Source: JBGLNJ01 sp964353405
GTDB lineage: Bacteria > Chloroflexota > Anaerolineae > Fen-1058
NCBI GenBank assembly: GCA_964353405.1
Contig: CAYGWJ010000043.1
Location: forward strand, 1-11,781
Length of the DNA: 11,781 nt
Direction: 5' to 3'
Part shown: positions 1 through 6,605 of the stretch, piece by piece
Layout of the letters: the number at the start of each line of letters is the position of its first letter
How positions within the stretch are numbered: the first letter of the stretch is position 1
Notes under the pieces: model-generated
The model's database searches: none
The model's input: the letters and a program-made list of their open reading frames with translations, nothing else
Told to the model about the DNA's origin: nothing
Program-made: the position numbers and the translations under genes

Positions 1-2
1 TG

Positions 3-851
3 CCACGTCAGCACGGCCGCCACGCCCGGCAGCGCACGCGCCTGGCTGGCGTCAATGCGCTTGATGCGCGCATGCGCCACAGGCGAATGGAGAATCTTGG
101 CATACAGCATCCCGCGCAGCTCGATGTCGTCTGTAAAGGCAGGCTTGCCCTGCACCAGCTTGACTGCATCCACCTTGATTTCCGGTTTGCCCACGACGTG
201 CGTTTCAGTCTGCGTTGGCGCGACGATCAGTTTGGGCAGTACCCGCATTTGCGTTAGTGTTTCGCCGTTGTCGGGAGATTGGAGATTAGAGATGGGAGAT
301 TCAAGGTCGGAAGTCGGAGGTTCGATTTCCGATTTGAAATTTGAAATTTGAAATTTGATATTTGCTGCGGCTTGCAGCACAGCTTCGACCGGTTTGACGT
401 ATCCCGTGCACCGGCACAACACGCCGGCCAGCGCATCGCGCACCTGCGCTTCGGTCGGGTTAGGCTCGCGGTCGAGCAGAGCCTTGGCAGCCAGGATTTG
501 TGCGGGCGTACAATAGCCGCACTGGATCGCGCCGGTCTTGACAAACGCCTGTTGCAGCGCGTGAAGCGGCTCAGTGCCTTTCCAGCCGTGCTGTTGCACG
601 CCGCCCAAGCCTTCGATGGTCGTGATGAACATGCCGTCCAGTTGCGCGGCGAGCAGGGTGCACGAGTTGACTATTTTGCCGGGCGTCTTGGCGTCGGGCG
701 CGATCAGCACAGCGCACGCGCCGCACGTGCCATCGTCGCAGCCGTGCTTGACGCCGAAATAACCCTCGCGGCGCAACACATCGAGCAGGCGAAAGTTGGC
801 AGAAGCTTCAATTTCGAGGTGATTGCCATTGACGTTCAGTGAGAGTTTCAT
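3..851 (-). CDS. Fused [2Fe-2S] / molybdopterin hydroxylase subunit (CoxS-CoxL type), C-terminus cut by window edge
   Basis: This is the N-terminal 283 residues of a xanthine dehydrogenase/aldehyde oxidoreductase-family protein in which the Fe-S subunit and the Mo-binding large subunit form one chain. Residues 1-75 are a plant-type ferredoxin domain with CDDGTCGAC (Cys38, 43, 46) and Cys64. Residues 80-160 are the helical [2Fe-2S] domain with CGYC (Cys111, 114) and CRC (Cys146, 148). After a low-complexity linker (about 164-201), residues from about 210 match the start of the Mo subunit (VVGKPEIKVDAV, GMLYAKILHSPVAHARI). The fused order is like Desulfovibrio-type aldehyde oxidoreductases (family knowledge). 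It would pass electrons from Mo via two Fe-S clusters to FAD, probably on the CoxM-like protein at 3793-4611. The ATG at 851 has GGAGA 6-7 nt upstream. The true substrate cannot be read from this part, and the catalytic region lies outside the window. Confidence 0.93.
   Translation of the reverse strand, partial: MKLSLNVNGNHLEIEASANFRLLDVLRREGYFGVKHGCDDGTCGACAVLIAPDAKTPGKIVNSCTLLAAQLDGMFITTIEGLGGVQQHGWKGTEPLHALQQAFVKTGAIQCGYCTPAQILAAKALLDREPNPTEAQVRDALAGVLCRCTGYVKPVEAVLQAAANIKFQISNFKSEIEPPTSDLESPISNLQSPDNGETLTQMRVLPKLIVAPTQTETHVVGKPEIKVDAVKLVQGKPAFTDDIELRGMLYAKILHSPVAHARIKRIDASQARALPGVAAVLTW
275..364. repeat. Simple-repeat insertion in the Fe-S/Mo linker of the fused hydroxylase
   Basis: On the plus strand, 333-360 is four head-to-tail heptamers, TTTGAAA three times and then TTTGATA. 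To the left, 275-330 has a purine-rich run of related ggagatt/gggagatt/ggaagtcgg words. On the coding (minus) strand this gives a low-complexity linker of N/S/I/Q/P-rich motifs such as KFQISNF and SPISNLQSP, exactly between the CRCTGY end of the Fe-S domain and the start of the Mo domain. The reading frame stays open on both sides, so the insertion is tolerated. Similar ISNL/GDWRLE-like repeats are scattered in some environmental bacterial genomes (recollection, not checked). Confidence 0.75.
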
Positions 852-882
852 TTTGGTTCTCCGATTTGTCTCCATCTGGATA

Positions 883-911
883 TTGACTGATTGACCAAGC
901 TGTGATAGGCT
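883..911 (+). promoter_or_regulatory. Possible sigma70-type promoter for the small-protein/PIN pair
   Basis: TTGACT (883-888) and TAGGCT (906-911) are separated by 17 bp. The -35 is good; the -10 matches only three of six positions. It lies just upstream of the AGAGGTGA ribosome-binding site (918-925) for the ATG at 931, so the leader would be very short. This is a pattern match only. Confidence 0.3.
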
Positions 912-930
912 ATTGCCAGAGGTGAACGCG

Positions 931-1143
931 ATGAAAACGCTGGACGATTATCTGAAATATATGCAGACGGATGACATCCTGGCGGCGACTGAAAAAGCCA
1001 AGCAAAAGAGCCGCACTTTGCTGGAAGACCAGGGCGTTGCCGTCATCGCTTTGTTTTTTTCCGATCTCCTGGTGGACTTGATTCAGCAAGGCACGACTGA
1101 ATTTGTCCTCATGCCACGATCTCAGTCGCCTGAAAAGGTATGA
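931..1143 (+). CDS. Small protein upstream of PIN-domain gene, putative antitoxin
   Basis: This encodes a 70-residue protein starting MKTLDDYLKYM. I do not recognise the family. It is charged at the N-terminus (EKAKQKSRTLLED) with a hydrophobic central stretch (VAVIALFFSDLLVDLI). Its stop overlaps the start of the PIN gene as ATGA, which suggests coupled translation. Size, order and overlap are those of an antitoxin-toxin pair, so an antitoxin role is inferred from context only. I chose the ATG at 931 because AGAGGTGA lies 5-6 nt upstream; a TTG at 913 in the same frame has no such site. It is one of only two plausible plus-strand genes here. Confidence 0.65.
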   Translation: MKTLDDYLKYMQTDDILAATEKAKQKSRTLLEDQGVAVIALFFSDLLVDLIQQGTTEFVLMPRSQSPEKV

Positions 1144-1607
1144 AGATCTATCTCGACACCTCGGTTGCAAACGTCTGGCTTTTTGGCCGCGACAAGGAGG
1201 CGGAGCGGTTTGAGCAAACTGTCCGCCTCTTTGACGCTATCAACGCTGGAGAGCTGGAAGCAATTGTCTCGCTGTACACGGTGCAAGAAGTCTGCGCTTA
1301 TTGCGCTGACAACTTTCCGCCAGAAATGGCGGCTACGGTTTCTCGTCTGGCGATCCATCAGCTTTTTGGCAACGAATTGGGCCTTGTTCCTTTGCTCAAC
1401 CGGATGGAAAGATTGCTGCATGGCAAGAGACTTGCCATCCGTGACGCCTCGGATCAACCTCACGTTATCTCTGCTTTGATTCACCACTGCGGCGCGATCG
1501 TCACCTACGATACTCACTTTCAGGATGTCGCTGACTTCATTCCCTGCTTCTTGCCACAAGAGCTATTGGCGCACTTGCGCCAAGATTCTGCTTCAGACAA
1601 CAATTGA
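1140..1607 (+). CDS. PIN-domain protein, probable VapC-like ribonuclease toxin
   Basis: This encodes 155 residues with the PIN-domain pattern of spaced acidic residues: YLDTSV with Asp6, VQEV with Glu50, the DASDQPHV region (Asp102/Asp105), and TYDTHF with Asp124 followed by Asp129. Length is typical for single-domain PIN proteins. In VapBC-type systems such proteins are Mg2+-dependent RNases that cut specific RNAs and are held inactive by the upstream partner (family knowledge). The start overlaps the preceding gene by 4 nt. The 3' end converges with, and slightly overlaps, the minus-strand Fe-S gene remnant. The target RNA cannot be predicted. The PIN assignment is firm; the toxin role is inferred. 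Confidence 0.82.
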   Translation: MKIYLDTSVANVWLFGRDKEAERFEQTVRLFDAINAGELEAIVSLYTVQEVCAYCADNFPPEMAATVSRLAIHQLFGNELGLVPLLNRMERLLHGKRLAIRDASDQPHVISALIHHCGAIVTYDTHFQDVADFIPCFLPQELLAHLRQDSASDNN

Positions 1608-1751
1608 AGAAATCGGTTGTGGTGTTCGGTACGAGCCGTCGTCGCAGCCGTGCTTGACGCCGAAATAGCCTGCGGTGCGCAGCACGTCGAGCAGGCGGTC
1701 ACGCGGTGAAACGTCAAACGATTTGGATTCACTATTGATCGTCAGTTTCAT
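1593..1751 (-). pseudogene. Truncated N-terminus of a second CoxS-type [2Fe-2S] subunit
   Basis: A 52-codon frame starts at an ATG with GAGG 7 nt upstream. Residues 1-40 align with the start of the fused hydroxylase at 851: RLLDVLR..GYFGVKHGCDDG is nearly identical, while residues 4-17 are diverged. Homology stops right after CDDG, before the remaining cluster cysteines. The last dozen residues (YRTPQPISSIVV) come from reading antisense across the end of the PIN gene to a TGA at 1593. Without the cysteine motifs it cannot bind a cluster. The divergence indicates an old paralogue rather than a recent copy. It is best read as debris from the gene that once followed the FAD subunit. Confidence 0.85.
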
Positions 1752-1830
1752 GGTTCGACCTCGTCCAGAGTGGATTTATTTGTTGTAAGACCAATGCAGA
1801 TAGCGCCAAAGTAGCAAGTTTAACATGGCG

Positions 1831-3726
1831 TCATAGTTCGTCCTGCAATCCAAGATAGTACAGTATCACCGATTTGGGTGGCCCGGATGGTTCAAATCCA
1901 AGAATACCCAAGAAATTAAACAAGACGCATTCGAATTTCCACTTCTTTTCGTCCATATAGTTCGCAACTCTTTGTTGCAGTTCTTTCATTTCCTGATGAG
2001 ACAGTGTGTTCTTCAAAATCCGGAACTGAGAGTAATACTCGCTTGTTTCTGGATCCCATTCGTTATCTATCATTTCCAAAGCGCCAATTCCAGGCTGAGT
2101 AAACCAGTTCAGTTCTTTGTCGTAATAGTCGAGCCCAAATGGGCTATCTTCAGTGCTGTGCTTGACTCGAATGATCCTGTCTTTGCGGCCTGCACGAATA
2201 CGCAAAACGCTCAAAAGACGTCTGACTCCCTTGTTCCCTTTCTTCTTTTTCTCGCCTTTCAAAAATAGTTCAATGTGTTGAATTATTGTCTGTGTGGGTT
2301 TGAGCATTTTGTAGTGCACCAGTTTGGTTTCGCCTATCTTGATTGCAGGCAACTGTCTAATGTCGCCGCGCCTTTTCAAGTCTGAAAGTAGTCTGCAAAG
2401 TTGTCCAGTGGGAGCTTTCCAGAGCTGATCTTGGACATTCCAATACAGCTCACCGCTTACCACTGCCGCAAAAGTGGACAGGGTCTTGGAAAATCCGGAT
2501 ATCAAGTTCAAACTCTTGAGGAGTTCATGCTCAGTATCTTCAGGTCTGTAAAGCACCACGCAGTCACAACGCTCACCCTTTTCTTTATCCATACCGCGTC
2601 CGCCGCGTCCTGCTTCTTGCCAGTAGTCCTCAAGGCTCAAGGGCGGATAAAAGTGAATGATAAACCCAAGCTTGGAGACATCAATGCCCATACCAAACGC
2701 TTTGGTCGCAACAAGGACTTGGAGTTTACCACTCAAAAACTCTTGCTCGACTCGACGACGCTCCTCAGGCCGCATCTGCCCATGATAAAAGCCTATTCGC
2801 TCTACACCTCGTTTGTGCAATTCTTCGCAAATCATTGGAGCGTTGTAGGCATCTTTTTTCTAACCGCCTGTGGCAAAGGCACTAAAGATGATGCCGCGCC
2901 GACCATGAAAGTCACCGCCTGGCTTGAGTTGTTTGGCAATCCAAACTAGTTTTCTTCGGTCATGTGCCATTTGCTTTTTGCTGATGATCAATTCTGGGCG
3001 GTCAGCTCCTTCTACCTTGGTGATGAAATTTTCGGGGGGAATCTCGATCTGTAGGTTATCAGCGATTTCTTGTTGGAGGTTAGGAGTAGCGGTAGCAGTC
3101 AAAAGTAGTACAGGGATTTGTTTGCCTGCACCAAGCCGTTTCTCAAACTCTTGGATCTCTCGTCCAATGTGCAAATACTTGACGCGAAAGCCATACCCCC
3201 ATTGAATGACACAGTGTGCTTCATCAATCACAAATCGTTGGACTTTTTGTGAGCTTTCGCGGAGTATATCTTTAAAGCTGGGTGACTTGAGTTGCTCTGG
3301 CGAAATAAAGAGCAGCTTGAGTTTGCCCTGCCGGATTAACCGCTTTATTTTCCCCTTTTCCTCTGCCGTCATTGCGGAATTGTAGCATTGTGCCATTCCA
3401 TCCGGGGAGTGTTTGACCTGATCTCTAGCGAGGGCAATCAATGGTGTAATGACGATGGTCAAGCCAGTTGATACCCGAGCAACGGTCTGAAATGTGAAAG
3501 ATTTGCCGCTGGAAGTCGGCATGACACCAAAAACATTCTCGCCGCCTAGAAACTTTAAAGTGATTCTACCTTGCTCTTCGGACAAAAAATCGGAATGTTT
3601 TAGCTGGCGCATCACATGCCACAAGTTCTCGTACGTTTCGTGCGGCAGGTTGCCTGGTCTGTCTTTAGCTGGGCCGAGTTCGGCATAGAGCTTGGCAAAA
3701 TTAGAGCCTGGAAGCGGTGTTTTCAT
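1831..3726 (-). pseudogene. RecQ-like superfamily 2 DNA helicase interrupted by an in-frame amber codon
   Basis: One reading frame of 632 codons spans the gene, broken only by TAG at codon 289 (2860-2862). The N-terminal part has Walker A PTSSGKS (70-76), TPLIALARDQ (94-103), DEAH (168-171), the RecQ-style QWGYGFR loop (175-181) and TATAT (210-214). The part after the stop has motif V AFGMGID (about 343-349) and motif VI QEAGRGGR (about 370-377). The next 250 residues lack the cysteine-rich RecQ zinc module and any HRDC domain I can recognise. An intact protein would be a 3'-5' ATP-dependent helicase (family knowledge). The ATG at 3726 has GGAG upstream; the first ATG after the stop (2835) has no ribosome-binding site, so a second polypeptide is unlikely. 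GC is visibly lower: 27/60 at 2041-2100 against 43/60 at 4021-4080. It could be a real pseudogene, a sequencing error, or suppressed. Confidence 0.85.
2860..2862 (-). other. In-frame TAG stop within the helicase, followed by six A residues
   Basis: The coding strand reads GGT TAG AAA AAA GAT GCC. The frames before and after are identical (2860 and 2833 differ by a multiple of three), so this is a nonsense codon and not a frameshift. It falls in the loop after the motif IV strand (GIIFSAF), where the sequence is longer than canonical RecQ. A single base change from GAG, AAG or CAG would explain it. Confidence 0.9.
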
Positions 3727-3792
3727 GTTCCGTCTCCTCGAAGTTAAGGGCGCAAATTGCCTTCGTTGGTTCTTGTACTTTCACAAAGGGTG

Positions 3793-4611
3793 TCAGGACA
3801 AGAATCCCAACATTGCGCGCCTGACCAACACCTTCACCATTTCCCGCCGGTACCCGGCCGATGCGAGAAAATCACTCGGCGGCTTTACTTCTTGCGCGGC
3901 GGCCTCAGCCGCGTGAGCGATCAGAGCCTCGCTTAGCGACTTGCCTTCGAGCGTTTGCTCTGCACGCGCAAGCCGGACAGGCAGCGGGCCGACGCCGCCC
4001 ACGGCCACACGCACGTCACGCGCCACGCCGCCCTCAAGCCTCAACTTGGCGACCGCGCACACGATGGGCGCATCGGTGGGCGTGCGCGAGACCTTTTCGA
4101 ACGCCATGCGCGCATCGGTGAGTGGGATGCCGACTTCGGTGATGAGCGCGCCATCGCGCAAGAGCTTGTCGCGATAGTTCAAGAATGCGGCGATAGGCGA
4201 TTGCCGCGCTTCCGGCTCATAAATCACCAGTACGGCATCGAGCGCGAGCAGGACGACGGGCAGCGGCGCATTGAAGCCTGCGCTGGCGATCTCGCCGCCG
4301 AGGGTCGCCGCGTTGCGCACGTTGATCGGCGCGGAAGCGTGTGCAGCCTGCGCCAGCACGGGCGGCACATCAGGCGCTGTGGCCAGCTCTTCCAGCGTCG
4401 TCGTTGCACCGATACGCAGCGCGCTGGTTTCGCGCTTGATGTACGAGAGCTTTAGCTCGCGCAGGTCAACCAACGCTTGCACGTCGCGCCTCGCCTGCGG
4501 CACGAGCGCCGTCCCGCCCGCCAGGATGGCGGTCTTGACATTGGGCCGCCGAAGCAACCGCACGGCTTCGGCCAGGGTAGCGGGTCGTTGAATTTCGTCG
4601 AGTTGCCACAT
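3793..4611 (-). CDS. FAD-binding subunit of a molybdenum hydroxylase (CoxM/XdhB family)
   Basis: This encodes 272 residues, close to the family's usual 270-290. AGGTALVP (31-38) is the first FAD-pyrophosphate loop, and VRNAATLGGEIASAG (98-112) is the second. The C-terminal CoxM-like domain is present and ends in the typical FLASAGYRREMVKVLVRRA. It accepts electrons from the Fe-S domains of the partner subunit and passes them to the final acceptor (family knowledge). The ATG at 4611 follows directly on the TAG of the 2H phosphoesterase (TAGATG), indicating coupled translation. The expected partner (3-851) is 2.9 kb downstream, beyond the helicase and PIN region. The substrate (CO, aldehyde or purine) cannot be decided from this subunit. 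Confidence 0.92.
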   Translation of the reverse strand: MWQLDEIQRPATLAEAVRLLRRPNVKTAILAGGTALVPQARRDVQALVDLRELKLSYIKRETSALRIGATTTLEELATAPDVPPVLAQAAHASAPINVRNAATLGGEIASAGFNAPLPVVLLALDAVLVIYEPEARQSPIAAFLNYRDKLLRDGALITEVGIPLTDARMAFEKVSRTPTDAPIVCAVAKLRLEGGVARDVRVAVGGVGPLPVRLARAEQTLEGKSLSEALIAHAAEAAAQEVKPPSDFLASAGYRREMVKVLVRRAMLGFLS

Positions 4612-5148
4612 CTAGGGTCCTCCAAGCGGGCAGACGCAAATCTCTCGAACCGGTAGATACTCCACGAGAGCGATTTCGACCAGCCGGGCCGTATGGAAGA
4701 GGTTACTTGTACAGCAGATGTTCACGGCGGCTGGAACACTTGCCGGCGGCAAGTTGATCGCCACGGTGCAATGGGGAATCCAGTTGCCGGGGCGATAGTA
4801 TTCGTGTGACGAAAGGCCCAGGTCAGCCAGTCGGACGCCCAGTTCCTCGTGTAATCGGAGCAGCTCCGATGTCACTATGGGAGCAAGATAGACAACTCCT
4901 TGCTCGGTCGGGAACGTTCCGACTGCTCCGAACTTGATCGTCAGGGGCGAGGCGCTTGGGGCAAAGGTTTTGAGCATCGCACAAACTTGTTGAGCGTCAA
5001 GGTGCTCGACACCGGCCAGGCTGATGTGGGGACGTATTCCCATCGTCGCTATAACGGCACTGATTTGCTTTTCGGAAAGCAACGCCCAAAGCGCCTGCAC
5101 CTCGGCTTCGGTGGCCGGGTCCAAGTACATGATGACTGCGAATGCCAT
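4612..5148 (-). CDS. 2H phosphoesterase / 2'-5' RNA ligase-like protein
   Basis: This encodes 178 residues with two H-x-[ST]-h motifs: HISL (41-44) in RPHISLAGV and HCTV (126-129) in WIPHCTVAI. They mark the 2H phosphoesterase superfamily, which acts on 2'-5' or cyclic phosphodiesters of RNA and nucleotides (family knowledge). The protein matches the size and spacing of the 2_5_RNA_ligase2 group. I chose the ATG at 5148 because AGAGG lies upstream and it sits 16 nt after the upstream stop; the frame is open to 5292 but that extension overlaps the chelatase and is arginine-rich. It abuts the CoxM-like gene with no gap. The substrate is unknown. Confidence 0.8.
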   Translation of the reverse strand: MAFAVIMYLDPATEAEVQALWALLSEKQISAVIATMGIRPHISLAGVEHLDAQQVCAMLKTFAPSASPLTIKFGAVGTFPTEQGVVYLAPIVTSELLRLHEELGVRLADLGLSSHEYYRPGNWIPHCTVAINLPPASVPAAVNICCTSNLFHTARLVEIALVEYLPVREICVCPLGGP

Positions 5149-5164
5149 TTGCGCCAGCGCCTCT

Positions 5165-5671
5165 TTAACCTGGCCGCGCGATCTGTTCAGCCAGAAATCG
5201 AGCGATGGCCGAGATGTCGAGCGGCCAGGCGTACTTGAACGCAACGTTCGGATGACGTTCCTGCGCGCGTTTGACCGAGTCTGGAATTTCAACTTCAGAG
5301 TGCTCTCCGCCGCGCGTCATCATCGGTGTGACGACAAAAACCTTGTCTGATTGCCTGGCCGCCTGGTCGAGCGCGTCGTCAAGCGTGGGAGCGCAGAACT
5401 CGTTGAACCCGACGATCACTTCCGAGCCAGTCGCCGTTCGCAGGTGCTCAGCCAACTCTTGCGACCCGGCCCAGAAAGGATCGTTTTGGACCGTGCGCGG
5501 CCAGGCACGGATTTTGGCATCCAGGCTGCGGTAACGCCTTTCCAGCATCGCCCGCACAAGAGCAGGCGCACGTTCCAGCGCTTGATGCAGGCCGACCAGC
5601 TCGATCACCTCGCGCTGCGAAACCTCATTCGGCGGCGCGCCGTGCATCGCCAGGACGATCACGTTTTTCAT
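5165..5671 (-). CDS. CbiX/SirB-like chelatase-family protein
   Basis: This encodes 168 residues of the class II chelatase fold. The N-terminal strand ends in AMHGAPP (His10), the middle has FNEFCAPT (Glu91), and VVTPMMTRGGEHSEVEIP carries His124 in the usual G-x-H position. In CbiX/SirB these residues bind Co2+ or Fe2+ for insertion into sirohydrochlorin, and relatives include ferrochelatase (family knowledge). About 50 residues (20-70) between strand one and the rest are longer than in minimal CbiX-S. No other tetrapyrrole gene is visible, so the substrate is open; the cluster with a molybdenum hydroxylase could mean a different metal or cofactor job. The downstream 2H gene starts 16 nt after the stop. 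Confidence 0.78.
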   Translation of the reverse strand: MKNVIVLAMHGAPPNEVSQREVIELVGLHQALERAPALVRAMLERRYRSLDAKIRAWPRTVQNDPFWAGSQELAEHLRTATGSEVIVGFNEFCAPTLDDALDQAARQSDKVFVVTPMMTRGGEHSEVEIPDSVKRAQERHPNVAFKYAWPLDISAIARFLAEQIARPG

Positions 5672-5732
5672 CCAGGTACCCTTGTGTGCCCATCATCAGA
5701 TTGATTTTGGCTCAGGCCAGCTTGGGTGGAAA

Positions 5733-5816
5733 CGCCTCAGAGGCGGTATCTTCTCAAAAAGTAGGGGAGACTTTCGAAGTCTAGTCCCGCGAATTATTGA
5801 GATGATACCAGAGGCG
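5733..5816. repeat. Nested imperfect palindrome between MTAN and the chelatase gene
   Basis: The outer arms GGTATCTTCTCAA (5745-5757) and TTGAGATGATACC (5797-5809) pair at 12 of 13 positions. Flanking CGCCTC (5733-5738) and GAGGCG (5811-5816) extend the arms, with a 6-nt duplication on the left that also forms CGCCTC-A-GAGGCG. Inside is a second perfect hairpin, AGACTT-TCG-AAGTCT (5768-5782), itself flanked by GGG and CCC runs. No U-tract follows, so it is not a standard terminator. It looks like a mobile palindromic (REP or MITE-like) unit, possibly forming an RNA structure upstream of the chelatase gene. Confidence 0.7.
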
Positions 5817-5843
5817 CACTCAAGGCCCGTTTCACCTCTTTGG

Positions 5844-6548
5844 CTACACGAGCCTTGATTTTTCGATCCAAGCCGGAAGCGCATCTACGAGTCGTTTGAG
5901 AATCCTGGCAGCGCCCTCGACAAAGACCTGGACATTTCCATCGTAAGCTTCGCCGCCTCCCGAGCCGACAAGATCGGTCACGCCGCGCAAGATGAGGCAG
6001 CGCGTGTTGTTTCGAGCGGCCACCCACGCAATCGCGCCCGATTCCCAATCGGCCGCCACCGCGCCATAGTCTGCCTTCAAGCGCGGGATGTCGTCTGCCA
6101 CCAGGTCGCGATCTCCGGACACGATCAACGTTCGGCGCACGGCCTGAGGAGTGTCGTCTCCAAGCCACGACAAGTCAATGTCCGTCGTATAGTGAGCGAT
6201 GGCCTCCTGCGGGTCAACCATCTGCTCGATGATGTCATACACGACGGTGCGCTCGACGAGGATCACCTCGCCTTTTTCAATCTTGCCACAGAATCCGCCG
6301 CACGTGCCGAGGTTGACGAGCAGCGCAGGCGCCCAGCGATCCAGCACGTATTGCGCTGAAGCCGCCGCTGCGATCTTGCCCCAGCCGCCATGGAAAAAGA
6401 TGACCGGCTCGCGGCGACCGCCCAGGTCGAGCACGACGACGAACCATTGACCCAGCGGAGACGCTTGCGGCTCAATCGCGGGGAAAAAGCTGCGGATGGC
6501 CTGCCACTCGATGTTGGCAGAAATGATCACGACGATTCGAACGAGCAT
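5844..6548 (-). CDS. Nucleoside phosphorylase family protein, probable MTA/SAH nucleosidase
   Basis: This encodes 234 residues of the PNP_UDP_1 fold. The N-terminal strand leads to SANIEW with Glu14 at the expected catalytic acid position. GTCGG (81-85) is the phosphate/ribose loop, ADWESGAIA (166-174) is the MTAN-like substrate glutamate motif with Trp where Met is usual, and RGVTD (188-192) carries the general acid Asp192. Such enzymes hydrolyse methylthioadenosine and S-adenosylhomocysteine to adenine (family knowledge), fitting the nearby methyl-group genes. The ATG at 6548 has GAGGG 6 nt upstream; the TTG two codons earlier would sit on that site. A purine or futalosine nucleosidase is the main alternative. 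Confidence 0.82.
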   Translation of the reverse strand: MLVRIVVIISANIEWQAIRSFFPAIEPQASPLGQWFVVVLDLGGRREPVIFFHGGWGKIAAAASAQYVLDRWAPALLVNLGTCGGFCGKIEKGEVILVERTVVYDIIEQMVDPQEAIAHYTTDIDLSWLGDDTPQAVRRTLIVSGDRDLVADDIPRLKADYGAVAADWESGAIAWVAARNNTRCLILRGVTDLVGSGGGEAYDGNVQVFVEGAARILKRLVDALPAWIEKSRLV

Positions 6549-6605
6549 GGACAACCCTCGATTCTCGGCTGTTGTCCTCCTGCCCCTGGCTCAGGCACTA
6601 TTGTA

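Noticed and set aside
275..364. CRISPR array
   Set aside because: The repeats are 7-bp direct tandems without spacers and lie inside a coding frame.
348..842. Plus-strand frame of 164 codons opposite the Fe-S domain
   Set aside because: The minus strand carries all eight cluster cysteines in order, so the plus frame is a shadow.
2836..2862. Frameshift in the helicase
   Set aside because: The reading frames before and after the break are the same; the only lesion is the TAG at 2860-2862.
2401..2949. Plus-strand 182-codon frame across the helicase
   Set aside because: It is antisense to conserved helicase motifs and its translation has no recognisable domain or ribosome-binding site.
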